64,000 bases of DNA from Bacillus cabrialesii (GTDB lineage: Bacteria; Bacillota; Bacilli; Bacillales; Bacillaceae): positions 246,001 to 310,000 of the forward strand of contig NZ_CP096889.1 of assembly GCF_004124315.2 (NCBI RefSeq), written 5' to 3'. Under the pieces are notes generated by a model that saw nothing but the letters and a program-made list of their open reading frames with translations, did no database searches and was not told the DNA's origin. The number at the start of each line of letters is the position of its first letter. Position 1 is the first letter of the stretch. Made by a program: the position numbers and the translations under genes. Below, in pieces: positions 50,887-58,675 of this stretch.

Positions 50887-51588
50887 GTGTACGAAGGTTT
50901 AGAAGATCTGAAAGTCGATACAGTCAATCGGAAAACATTAGCCAAGCAGGTCATTGAACGGATTGTCCATTTATTATCAAGCGGACAATTAAAGGCCGGG
51001 GATAAATTGCCGACAGAAATGGAACTGATGGACATTTTGCATGTCAGCAGGCCGGTGCTTCGGGAGGCGCTAAGTTCACTTGAAACGCTGGGCGTCATTA
51101 CGAGAAAAACCCGCGGCGGCACGTATTTCAACGACAAAATCGGCATGCAGCCATTTTCCGTCATGCTTGCTTTGGCCACTGATAATCTTCCGGCTATCAT
51201 TGAAGCGCGGATGGCGTTAGAACTCGGGCTCGTGACGATTGCCGCGGAAAAAATCAATGAGGATGAGCTTCAGCGTTTGCGGAAGACGATCGACGACATC
51301 GCCAACAGCACTGACAATCTTTATGGTGAAGCAGATAAAGAATTCCATCGAATTATTGCGTTAAGTGCCAATAACCCCGTTGTTGAAGGGATGATTCAGT
51401 CTCTCTTAATCACCCATGCGAAAATTGACAGCCAGATTCCGTACAGGGAGAGAGATGTAACGGTTGAATATCACAAAAAAATCTACGACGCTCTTGCTAA
51501 AAGAGACCCTTACAAAGCGCATTACCACATGTATGAGCATCTGAAATTTGTCCGTGACAAAATTCTGAAGGGCATGGATGAGAAATAA
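50887..51588 (+). CDS. ycbG: GntR/FadR-family regulator YcbG, probable repressor of the glucarate cluster
   Basis: 233 residues from GTG 50887, 6-7 nt after GGGAGAG; a TTG at 50881 is too close. Winged helix with GDKLPTEMELMDILHVSRPVLREAL and RGGTYF. All-helical FCD-type C-terminal domain (EARMALELGLVTIAAEKI, ADKEFHRIIALSANN, HYHMYEHL) with the metal-binding His pattern. Inferred to bind TTGTCTTACAA before kdgD and its own gene and to be released by glucarate, galactarate or an intermediate. Confidence 0.88.
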   Translation: MYEGLEDLKVDTVNRKTLAKQVIERIVHLLSSGQLKAGDKLPTEMELMDILHVSRPVLREALSSLETLGVITRKTRGGTYFNDKIGMQPFSVMLALATDNLPAIIEARMALELGLVTIAAEKINEDELQRLRKTIDDIANSTDNLYGEADKEFHRIIALSANNPVVEGMIQSLLITHAKIDSQIPYRERDVTVEYHKKIYDALAKRDPYKAHYHMYEHLKFVRDKILKGMDEK

Positions 51589-51599
51589 TTGCAGAGACA

Positions 51600-51634
51600 G
51601 CCGCAGTTGAAACGAAAGAGCTGCGGCTTTTTTG
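51600..51634 (+). terminator. ycbG terminator
   Basis: GCCGCAG-TTGAAACGAAAGAG-CTGCGGC followed by TTTTTT. Confidence 0.85.
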
Positions 51635-51642
51635 AACCGATT

Positions 51643-51657
51643 AAGAAAGCGTTTACT
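51643..51657 (+). promoter_or_regulatory. cre-like site before garD
   Basis: AAGAAAGCGTTTACT matches cre with one mismatch, 24 bases before the garD start. Confidence 0.55.
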
Positions 51658-51680
51658 ATGATATAAGGAGTGATTTTCAT

Positions 51681-53213
51681 ATGGCGATGAACCTCAGGCA
51701 GAACCAAGAGCCCCTTTACATCAAAGTGAATGAAACAGATAACACGGCGATTATTGTCAATGACGGGGGACTGCCAAAGGGCACTGTTTTTTCATGCGGG
51801 CTCGTACTTGAAGAGGATGTCCCTCAAGGCCATAAGGTGGCGTTAACCGATCTCAATCAAGGGGATGAGATCGTGCGTTACGGAGAGGTGATCGGATTTG
51901 CCGACGAGACGATCAAACGAGGGAGCTGGATACGGGAAGCCCTCGTGAGAATGCCCGCTCCTCCGGCGTTAGACGATCTTCCTCTCGCAAACAGAGTGCC
52001 GAAGCCGCTTCCCCCTCTTGAAGGATATACGTTTGAAGGGTACCGGAACGCGGACGGCAGTGCCGGCACGAAAAATATTCTCGGCATCACCACAAGTGTT
52101 CAATGTGTCGTTGGCGTTTTGGATTATGCGGTCAAACGGATCAAAGAAGAGCTGCTGCCCAAATATCCAAACGTCGATGACGTTGTGCCGCTGCATCATC
52201 AATACGGCTGCGGCGTGGCGATCAATGCGCCGGATGCCATCATTCCGATCCGCACGATTCAAAATCTCGCGAAGCACCCGAACTTCGGCGGAGAAGTGAT
52301 GGTGATCGGATTGGGATGTGAAAAGCTCCTCCCGGCAAGAATTGTCTCTGAGAATCCTGATGATATCCTATCACTCCAAGATCACCAAGGTTTTGCGGCG
52401 ATGATTCAATCCATTTTGGAAATGGCGGAGGAACGGTTAATCAGGCTGAACAGCAGAACCCGTGTGACCTGCCCTGTTTCTGATCTGGTGATCGGCCTGC
52501 AATGCGGCGGCAGTGATGCGTTTTCCGGCGTGACGGCGAATCCTGCCGTGGGGTATGCGGCTGATTTATTGGTTCGGGCAGGTGCGACGGTTTTGTTTTC
52601 TGAAGTGACAGAGGTGCGGGATGCGATTCATTTATTAACGCCGCGGGCTGTCAGTGAAGAGGTTGGACAATCGCTGATCAACGAGATGAAGTGGTATGAC
52701 AGCTATCTCCGGCGGGGAGAAGCTGACCGCAGCGCGAACCCGTCACCAGGCAATAAAAAAGGCGGATTATCCAATGTGGTGGAAAAAGCGTTAGGCTCGG
52801 TAGCCAAATCAGGCACAAGCCCCATCTCCGGCGTGCTCGGCCCAGGTGAAAGAGCGGAGCAAAAAGGCCTGCTGTTCGCGGCGACACCGGCAAGCGATTT
52901 CGTGTGCGGTACCCTTCAGCTGGCGGCAGGCATGAATCTGCAGGTTTTTACGACAGGAAGGGGAACACCGTACGGCCTGGCGGCTGCCCCGGTGCTGAAA
53001 GTATCGACACGGCATTCCTTATCAGAGCATTGGGCTGATTTAATCGATATCAATGCCGGTCGAATCGCAACAGGAGAGGCCGGTATCGAAGACGTAGGAT
53101 GGGAGATTTTCAGGACGATTCTCGATGTGGCAAGCGGCCGCAAACAAACGTGGGCGGACCATTGGGGCCTTCATAATGATTTGTGCTTGTTTAATCCTGC
53201 TCCTGTGACTTGA
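51681..53213 (+). CDS. garD: Galactarate dehydratase
   Basis: 510 residues (YcbH), UxaA/GarD family. An N-terminal SAF domain (~12-90, LYIKVNETDNTAIIVNDGGLPKG) is followed by the catalytic altronate-dehydratase-type part with GTKNILGITTSVQC, VVPLHHQYGCGV, GLGCEK, GLQCGGSDAFSG and metal-binding Cys/His residues. Makes 5-keto-4-deoxyglucarate from galactarate, joining the pathway at KdgD. AAGGAG before the ATG; a cre-like site lies just upstream. Confidence 0.93.
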   Translation: MAMNLRQNQEPLYIKVNETDNTAIIVNDGGLPKGTVFSCGLVLEEDVPQGHKVALTDLNQGDEIVRYGEVIGFADETIKRGSWIREALVRMPAPPALDDLPLANRVPKPLPPLEGYTFEGYRNADGSAGTKNILGITTSVQCVVGVLDYAVKRIKEELLPKYPNVDDVVPLHHQYGCGVAINAPDAIIPIRTIQNLAKHPNFGGEVMVIGLGCEKLLPARIVSENPDDILSLQDHQGFAAMIQSILEMAEERLIRLNSRTRVTCPVSDLVIGLQCGGSDAFSGVTANPAVGYAADLLVRAGATVLFSEVTEVRDAIHLLTPRAVSEEVGQSLINEMKWYDSYLRRGEADRSANPSPGNKKGGLSNVVEKALGSVAKSGTSPISGVLGPGERAEQKGLLFAATPASDFVCGTLQLAAGMNLQVFTTGRGTPYGLAAAPVLKVSTRHSLSEHWADLIDINAGRIATGEAGIEDVGWEIFRTILDVASGRKQTWADHWGLHNDLCLFNPAPVT

Positions 53214-53289
53214 TTCATGTTTTTATAGCGAGAATATGGAATATGCTGTAAAGTGAAAATCAGCGTATAGGAAACGGAGGGGTTACAGC

Positions 53290-53328
53290 ATGGCATTCAT
53301 GAGATTCCGAGTGACACGAATTCAATAG
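53290..53328 (+). CDS. Leader peptide MAFMRFRVTRIQ with a macrolide-type Arg-x-Arg motif
   Basis: ATG 53290 is 9 nt after GGAGG and encodes 12 residues ending at TAG. An internal ATG would give MRFRVTRIQ. The Arg-Phe-Arg core matches the +x+ motif at which macrolide-bound ribosomes are known to stall on short leader peptides of resistance genes. It precedes a hairpin (53336-53355), an intrinsic terminator (53404-53433) and the macrolide-phosphotransferase-like gene ycbJ. Confidence 0.75.
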   Translation: MAFMRFRVTRIQ

Positions 53329-53335
53329 TGAGCGA

Positions 53336-53355
53336 CTCTCGCCTGAATGCGAGAG
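53336..53355 (+). promoter_or_regulatory. Hairpin just after the ycbJ leader peptide
   Basis: CTCTCGC (53336-53342) and GCGAGAG (53349-53355) form a perfect 7-bp stem with loop CTGAAT, 8 bases after the leader stop codon. A ribosome stalled in the leader would cover or border its 5' arm and could favour an alternative fold. Confidence 0.6.
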
Positions 53356-53403
53356 AATCGGGATGAATCCGCCTATATATGAACCCTTATACTATCATCA
53401 TAA

Positions 53404-53433
53404 AGAGGGTGGCGATGCCTGCCTTCTTTTTTT
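53404..53433 (+). terminator. Attenuator ahead of ycbJ
   Basis: AGAGGGTGG (53404-53412) pairs with CTGCCTTCT (53419-53427), including G-U pairs, and is followed by seven T. It lies between the leader peptide and ycbJ, so transcription of ycbJ must pass it. Confidence 0.7.
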
Positions 53434-53492
53434 CTGCCTTCAAACATCCCTTCTCTCTACTTCAGGCCGGAGCATGAGAAAGGGGAAATAGA

Positions 53493-54413
53493 ATGACAAA
53501 CCTTACAGAAAAACAGGTTATCACGGAGATTGTCAGAGTTGCACGCAAGCAAGGTTTGACAGTTCACTCTAAGAACGCGCAATTGAATGAAACCGGAATG
53601 GACTTTCAAGTTGTATTTGCCGAGGACGATACAGGTATGCAATGGGTGCTGCGAAAACCTCGCCGAAGTGATGTAGTTGAAAGAGCATATGCGGAAGGCA
53701 GAACGCTTGCTTTTCTCAGCGCGAATCTTACAGCTGATGTGCCGGATTGGAGAATTCATACACCTGAATTGATCGCTTACCCCATGTTAAAAGGAACGCC
53801 GACGGCTGGGGTTGATTTGGAACAGAAGCAATATGTATGGAACATGAATCATCAGCCGCCGTCAGACAATTTTGTCCACACACTTGCCGGCATACTGGCA
53901 GAATTACATGGCACGGATCAAATATCTGCTGGGCAATCCGGAATAGAAGTGATAAGTCCAGAAGATTTCAGGCGAATGGCAGCAGACTCTATGGTTGATG
54001 TGAAGAATAAGCTTGGCGTATCTAAACAGCTTTGGGAAAGATGGCAAACGTGGATAAATGATGATGCATATTGGCCGGATTTCTCTACTTTGATACACGG
54101 CGATCTCCACCCGCCGCATATCCTTATCGACCAAAATGAACGTGTCGCAGGTCTTCTGGATTGGACAGAAGCGAAAGTTGCCGACCCAGCCAAGGATTTT
54201 GTTCTTTATCAAACCATTTTCGGAGAAAAAGAAACTGCCCGTTTACTTGAATACTATAATCAAGCAGGCGGCCGAATATGGGCAAAAATGCACGAACACA
54301 TTTCAGAAATGCAGGCGGCGTATCCGCTGGAAATTGCCAAGTTCGCTCTGCAAACACAGCAGGAGGAACACATCAATATGGCGCTGGAAGCACTTGGCGT
54401 CAAACCGGGTTAA
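53493..54413 (+). CDS. ycbJ: Macrolide 2'-phosphotransferase-like kinase YcbJ
   Basis: 306 residues with the APH/choline-kinase fold. Nucleotide-binding strands MDFQVVFAEDDTGMQWVLRKPRR; catalytic loop HGDLHPPHILID with the HGDLHP-x-H pattern of Mph macrolide kinases (His in place of the usual Asn); metal-binding Asp in LLDWTEAKVADPAKDF. Mph enzymes inactivate macrolides by GTP-dependent 2'-O-phosphorylation of desosamine. RBS AAAGGGGAAATAG. The leader peptide and attenuator upstream support induction by macrolides. Activity is inferred, not shown by the sequence alone. Confidence 0.85.
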   Translation: MTNLTEKQVITEIVRVARKQGLTVHSKNAQLNETGMDFQVVFAEDDTGMQWVLRKPRRSDVVERAYAEGRTLAFLSANLTADVPDWRIHTPELIAYPMLKGTPTAGVDLEQKQYVWNMNHQPPSDNFVHTLAGILAELHGTDQISAGQSGIEVISPEDFRRMAADSMVDVKNKLGVSKQLWERWQTWINDDAYWPDFSTLIHGDLHPPHILIDQNERVAGLLDWTEAKVADPAKDFVLYQTIFGEKETARLLEYYNQAGGRIWAKMHEHISEMQAAYPLEIAKFALQTQQEEHINMALEALGVKPG

Positions 54414-54469
54414 GAATTGACTTCATTTCATTAAGCAAGTATTATAAACTTTACAAATAATAGAACGGA

Positions 54470-54735
54470 TCAACAATCGTGAGGAAGAGTAAGTACGCAT
54501 CGGAATGGAGGTTCAGAGAGTCGGTGGCAGGTGTGAACCGGCCCTCCCCTGATGCCGAATGGGCTTCTGAATTGCTTTGCTGAACGGATAGTAGGCAATG
54601 CCGGGATTCTCTCCCCGTTACCAAGAGAGAAGTATCGAAACGGATGTTTTCTGTACTGAGAGTGAACGGCTGTAAAGCTGTTAATAAAGGTGGTACCGCG
54701 AGACCCTCGTCCTTTGCATAGGACGGGGGTTTTTG
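54470..54735 (+). promoter_or_regulatory. T-box leader (tryptophan) of rtpA
   Basis: A structured leader with T-box motif AAGGTGGTACCGCG at 54687-54700, followed by terminator CCCTCGTCC...GGACGGGGG plus T5 (54703-54735). A candidate UGG specifier lies in GAATGGG at 54560-54562. Uncharged tRNA-Trp is expected to allow read-through into rtpA. Confidence 0.9.
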
Positions 54736-54760
54736 TGTTTCTTAAAGGAGGTGACGGCCA

Positions 54761-54829
54761 ATGGATGATGGCTGGTGGTGCATAACAGATGAACAGGAAA
54801 GGAGGATATCAAATGGTCATTGCAACTGA
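54761..54829 (+). CDS. rtpA leader peptide ORF with two Trp codons, running into rtpA
   Basis: ATG 54761 is 6 nt after AAAGGAGGTGA and reads MDDGWWCITDEQERRISNGHCN, stopping at TGA 54827-54829. It therefore crosses the rtpA ribosome binding site (GGAGG) and overlaps its start by 17 bases. From memory, the 168 leader is about ten codons with three consecutive Trp and ends before the rtpA ribosome binding site; this version differs on both points. Confidence 0.7.
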   Translation: MDDGWWCITDEQERRISNGHCN

Positions 54830-54974
54830 TGATCTTGAGGTCGCATGTCCTAGATGTGAAAGAGCTGGAGAAATTGAAGGAAAACCTTGCCCGGCCTGCA
54901 GCGGGAAAGGTGTTATTCTGACTGCACAAGGATATACGCTTCTGGATTTTATCCAAAAGCATTTGAACAAGTAA
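54813..54974 (+). CDS. rtpA: Anti-TRAP protein
   Basis: 53 residues. Binds the tryptophan-activated RNA-binding protein TRAP and blocks it from binding trp leader RNA, so trp genes are expressed when tRNA-Trp is uncharged. The DnaJ-like zinc module is CPRCERAGEIEGKPCPACSGKG (two CxxC pairs, residues ~12-33). AAAGGAGGATATC precedes the ATG; an in-frame ATG at 54789 lacks a ribosome binding site. Controlled by the T-box and leader peptide upstream; ycbK follows 20 bases later. Confidence 0.95.
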   Translation: MVIATDDLEVACPRCERAGEIEGKPCPACSGKGVILTAQGYTLLDFIQKHLNK

Positions 54975-54994
54975 AGGAAAAAAGCTGAGCAGAG

Positions 54995-55933
54995 ATGAGA
55001 GCAGAAGAGAAGAGGAAGATTCGCAAGGCCGCATCAGGTACAATTTTTTTGCTGATCGGAACGGTTTGTTTTGCGTCTAAGTCAATTTGGATTAAATGGG
55101 CATATCAAATGGGGGCTGAGCCAGACGCGGTGTTGTTATACAGACAGCTGTTTGCTGTTCCGCTGTTTTGGCTGATTTTCTTGTTATACCGTCCTTCAAT
55201 GCCAGACGGCAATAAAAAAGGAGGCCTAGTGAAGGCTTGTGGCGCGGGCGTGTTTTGTTTTTTTCTGTCTCCCTTGCTTGATTTTATCGGGCTGAACCAT
55301 GTATCCGCAATGGTTGAGCGTATGTTGCTGATGAGCTGTCCAATATTTGTAATCGTATTTACCGCATGCCGTGACCGGAAAATGGTCTCCATTCAGGATC
55401 TTTTCACAGTGCTGGCAGTCATGTTCGGCCTTTTCTTTGCGCTTGGCGGCTGGGATACTGAGCTCTTTCAGGCAAACATGATTGAATCTGCATTCATTTT
55501 GTTATCCTCAGCCGTCTATGCTGGTTATCTTGTCCTTTCCGGGCGGCTCGTTCATCAAATTGGAAGCATCCGTCTTAATGCGTACGGGATGACAGCTGCC
55601 GGAGCGGCCATGATGCTTTACATTGGCGTCAAATCGACGGTCGGTATGAATATACCAATAGCAGCATATCCGCTTGCTGTCTATGGTTTGTTTGTGTTCA
55701 TCGCAGTCGTGACCACTGTGATTCCATTTGTGCTGATGCTTGAGGGCATAAAACGAATAGGGGCACAGCGAGCTGCCATCATTTCAATGGCAGGGCCTGT
55801 CCTGACGATTTTCTATGGGGCTTTATTTCTCGGTGAACGGCTCCGGCTTATTCAAGCCGTCGGATGCGCAGCCGTATTTTTGATCATTACGGGCATGGAA
55901 TATAGGAAACTGGTAACAGGAAAAAATAAATAA
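54995..55933 (+). CDS. ycbK: EamA/DMT-family transporter YcbK
   Basis: 312 residues with ten membrane segments in two EamA repeats (GTIFLLIGTVCFASKSIWIKW; second repeat from ESAFILLSSAVYAGYLVLS, with ISMAGPVLTIFYGALFLGERL near the end). It lies immediately downstream of rtpA under the same tryptophan-responsive leader, so transport of tryptophan or a precursor is a reasonable guess. The RBS is weak. Confidence 0.85.
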   Translation: MRAEEKRKIRKAASGTIFLLIGTVCFASKSIWIKWAYQMGAEPDAVLLYRQLFAVPLFWLIFLLYRPSMPDGNKKGGLVKACGAGVFCFFLSPLLDFIGLNHVSAMVERMLLMSCPIFVIVFTACRDRKMVSIQDLFTVLAVMFGLFFALGGWDTELFQANMIESAFILLSSAVYAGYLVLSGRLVHQIGSIRLNAYGMTAAGAAMMLYIGVKSTVGMNIPIAAYPLAVYGLFVFIAVVTTVIPFVLMLEGIKRIGAQRAAIISMAGPVLTIFYGALFLGERLRLIQAVGCAAVFLIITGMEYRKLVTGKNK

Positions 55934-55939
55934 TTTTGT

Positions 55940-55989
55940 AAAACACACACGTTTTTCAACTACAATAAGTGTAATTACGTGTGTGTTTT
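55940..55989. promoter_or_regulatory. Inverted repeat between ycbK and ycbL
   Basis: AAAACACACACG (55940-55951) and CGTGTGTGTTTT (55978-55989) are perfect 12-bp arms 26 bases apart, followed by TTGATTTTG. It can act as the ycbK terminator; the spacer TTTTTCAACTACAATAAGTG contains a possible -10 TACAAT for ycbL, so the arms could also be an operator. Confidence 0.6.
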
Positions 55990-56015
55990 TTGATTTTGAA
56001 AGGTTAGGTGAGAAG

Positions 56016-56708
56016 ATGCAGCGCATATTGCTTGTGGAAGACGACCATTCCATCAGTGAAATGGTAGGCCATTATTTAACAAAAGAAGGCTTTGAGATAG
56101 TGCATGCCTTCGATGGGGAGGAAGGCATCCGGCTGTTTCGGCAGGATTCATACGATTTGATTCTCCTTGATATCATGCTCCCGAGGCTGAACGGCATGGA
56201 TTTTCTGAAAATCATCCGGGAGAAAAGCAACGTTCCGGTTTTGATGATTTCAGCAAAAGACGGAGACGTGGACAAGGCATTGGGGCTGGGGTTTGGGGCG
56301 GATGATTATATCGCCAAACCGTTTTCGATGATTGAGCTGACAGCAAGAGTAAAAGCCGCGATACGGCGGGCGACGCAATATTCGGCGGAGGAACCGGCTG
56401 AGAATAAGGTGATCCGGATTCATCAGCTAGCGATAGATATAGACAATGTCTCAGTTATGAAAAACGGGGAACCGCTTCAGCTAACGTCAACAGAATGGCA
56501 GCTGCTGTGCCTATTTGCGGCAAATCCTAAAAAAGTGTTTACGAAAGAACAAATTTACCGTTCCGTCTGGAATGAAGAGTATTTTGGCGATCAAAATATT
56601 ATTAACGTACATATGCGGCGGCTTAGAGAAAAGATTGAAGATGACCCCTCTGCACCTCAATACATAAAAACGTTATGGGGCATCGGTTATAAATTAGGAG
56701 AGTTTTAG
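56016..56708 (+). CDS. ycbL: OmpR-family response regulator YcbL
   Basis: 230 residues from ATG 56016 behind AGGTGAG. Receiver domain with ILLVEDDHS, phospho-Asp in DLILLDIMLPRLNGMD, VLMISAKDG and Lys in DDYIAKPF. C-terminal winged helix (LTSTEWQLLCLFAANPKKVFTKEQIYRSVW, VHMRRLREKIE, TLWGIGYKL). It precedes ycbM by one base, then the ABC exporter genes it probably controls. Confidence 0.92.
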   Translation: MQRILLVEDDHSISEMVGHYLTKEGFEIVHAFDGEEGIRLFRQDSYDLILLDIMLPRLNGMDFLKIIREKSNVPVLMISAKDGDVDKALGLGFGADDYIAKPFSMIELTARVKAAIRRATQYSAEEPAENKVIRIHQLAIDIDNVSVMKNGEPLQLTSTEWQLLCLFAANPKKVFTKEQIYRSVWNEEYFGDQNIINVHMRRLREKIEDDPSAPQYIKTLWGIGYKLGEF

Positions 56709-56709
56709 C

Positions 56710-57645
56710 ATGGCGGTGTTATGGATGGCCCTTGTCATTGTTCTGTCGTGTCTGAATGTGATTCAATTCATGATGAAAAAGAAGCGGGACGGGAATCTGG
56801 CATACACGGCGGAAAAGCTTGACGCCTTGCTCAACAGTGATTCGGCAGGGCGAATCTTGCTTCAAACAGATGATCAGGCGCTTAAAAATTTGCTTATCAA
56901 CATCAACCTATTGGTCGAAAATCGTCAGCAGGTCACCGCTCAGTTCGCCAAAACAGAACAATCCATGAAGCGGATGCTGACCAATATGTCGCACGACTTG
57001 AAAACGCCGTTAACGGTCATTCTCGGTTATATCGAGGCGATTCAAAGTGACCCGGACATGCCGGATGAAGAGCGGGAAAGATTGCTGGGGAAGCTCCGCC
57101 AGAAAACAAATGAGCTCATTCAGATGATCAACTCCTTTTTTGATTTAGCAAAATTAGAATCCGAAGATAAAGACATTCCGATTACCAAAATACATATGAA
57201 CGACATATGCAAACGAAATATCCTGCATTATTATGACGCCGTTCAGTCCAAAGGTTTTCAAGCTTCTATCGATATTCCGGATACGCCGGTGTATGCGCAG
57301 GCGAATGAAGAGGCACTGGACAGAATCCTGCAAAACCTATTATCCAATGCGATTCAATATGGCGCGGCCGGCAAGTTGATCGGCATGACGCTGTCATATG
57401 ATGAGACGACCATTGCCATCACCGTATGGGATCGCGGGAAAGGGATCAGTGAAACCGATCAGCAGCGGGTGTTTGAGAGGCTGTACACACTTGAAGAATC
57501 AAGAAATAAAGCATTTCAAGGAAGCGGTCTCGGTTTAACCATCACGAAACGGCTTACAGAAAAAATGGGAGGCGCCATATCCGTTCAAAGCAAGCCGTAC
57601 GAACGGACTGCATTTACGATCACATTGAAACGCATGACCTATTAA
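56710..57645 (+). CDS. ycbM: Sensor histidine kinase YcbM
   Basis: 311 residues. One N-terminal hydrophobic segment (~1-20) and no sizeable extracellular domain, as in intramembrane-sensing kinases that work with ABC exporters. HisKA with MSHDLKTPLTVILGYIEAI (phospho-His), N-box LQNLLSNAIQYG, G1 VWDRGKGIS, G2 GSGLGLTITKRLTEKMGG. Co-translated with ycbL. Confidence 0.92.
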   Translation: MAVLWMALVIVLSCLNVIQFMMKKKRDGNLAYTAEKLDALLNSDSAGRILLQTDDQALKNLLININLLVENRQQVTAQFAKTEQSMKRMLTNMSHDLKTPLTVILGYIEAIQSDPDMPDEERERLLGKLRQKTNELIQMINSFFDLAKLESEDKDIPITKIHMNDICKRNILHYYDAVQSKGFQASIDIPDTPVYAQANEEALDRILQNLLSNAIQYGAAGKLIGMTLSYDETTIAITVWDRGKGISETDQQRVFERLYTLEESRNKAFQGSGLGLTITKRLTEKMGGAISVQSKPYERTAFTITLKRMTY

Positions 57646-57739
57646 CAAATGTAAGAATTTCTTAAGATTTGAGAAATAAAAATGACAGGGCCCGCCTCTA
57701 CAATAGAAAACAGGAAAAGAGAGGGAAGGAGAAACAAAG

Positions 57740-58663
57740 TTGACTTATATCGTACAAACAAACGGACTGACCAAAACGTATGAGGGCAAAGAAGTCGTCT
57801 CCAATGTCAGCATGCATATTAAGAAAGGCGAAATCTATGGCTTTCTCGGCCCGAACGGAGCAGGGAAAACAACCATTATGAAAATGCTGACGAGCCTTGT
57901 CAAACCGACAAGCGGTGAAATCAGCATCCTAGGGAATAAGCTCACCCACACATCATACGAGGTGCTGGGGAGCATCGGCAGCATGATTGAATATCCGATT
58001 TTCTATGAAAACCTGACAGCTGAAGAAAATTTAGATCTGCATTGTGAATATATGGGGTACCACAATAAAAAAGCCATTCAAGAAGTGCTGGATATGGTGA
58101 ATTTAAAACAAATCGACAAGAAGCCTGTCAAAACATTTTCGCTCGGTATGAAGCAGCGCCTTGGAATTGCGCGTGCCATTCTCACGAAGCCGGATCTGCT
58201 TATTTTGGATGAGCCGGTGAATGGGCTTGATCCGATTGGCATTAAAAAGATCAGGCAATTGTTTCAAGTGCTGAGCAAAGAGTACGGGATGACGCTGCTA
58301 ATCTCAAGCCACTTGCTGGGTGAAATCGAACAAATCGCGGACACAATCGGCGTCATTCGGGACGGCAGGCTGCTTGAAGAGGTGTCAATGGAAGCTGTCA
58401 GAGGCCAGAACACTGAATACATCGAGCTTGTCACGCCGAATCAGACAAGGGCCTGCTTTGTGCTTGAGAAAGAGCTGCGATTAACCAACTTTAAAATCCT
58501 AAACGAGAAAACGATCCGTATTTACGAGGCTGAAGCCTCTCAGGCTGCCATATCTAAAGCGCTGATTTTAAATGATGTAGACATTGAATCAATGAACAAA
58601 AAGTATACGTCGCTGGAGGATTATTTTATCAGCTTGATCAACGGCAATAGCATCAGTGCGTGA
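57740..58663 (+). CDS. ycbN: ABC exporter ATP-binding protein YcbN
   Basis: 307 residues of the BcrA/antibiotic-exporter type. Walker A GPNGAGKTT, signature TFSLGMKQRLG, Walker B LLILDEPVNGLDP, switch His in ISSHLLGE; a ~90-residue C-terminal extension follows. It pairs with YcbO. RBS AAGGAGAAAC; a 94-base gap after ycbM could hold a YcbL-dependent promoter. Likely exports a peptide or lipid-II-targeting antibiotic; the substrate is unknown. Confidence 0.92.
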   Translation: MTYIVQTNGLTKTYEGKEVVSNVSMHIKKGEIYGFLGPNGAGKTTIMKMLTSLVKPTSGEISILGNKLTHTSYEVLGSIGSMIEYPIFYENLTAEENLDLHCEYMGYHNKKAIQEVLDMVNLKQIDKKPVKTFSLGMKQRLGIARAILTKPDLLILDEPVNGLDPIGIKKIRQLFQVLSKEYGMTLLISSHLLGEIEQIADTIGVIRDGRLLEEVSMEAVRGQNTEYIELVTPNQTRACFVLEKELRLTNFKILNEKTIRIYEAEASQAAISKALILNDVDIESMNKKYTSLEDYFISLINGNSISA

Positions 58664-58675
58664 AGGAGAAGAGAC

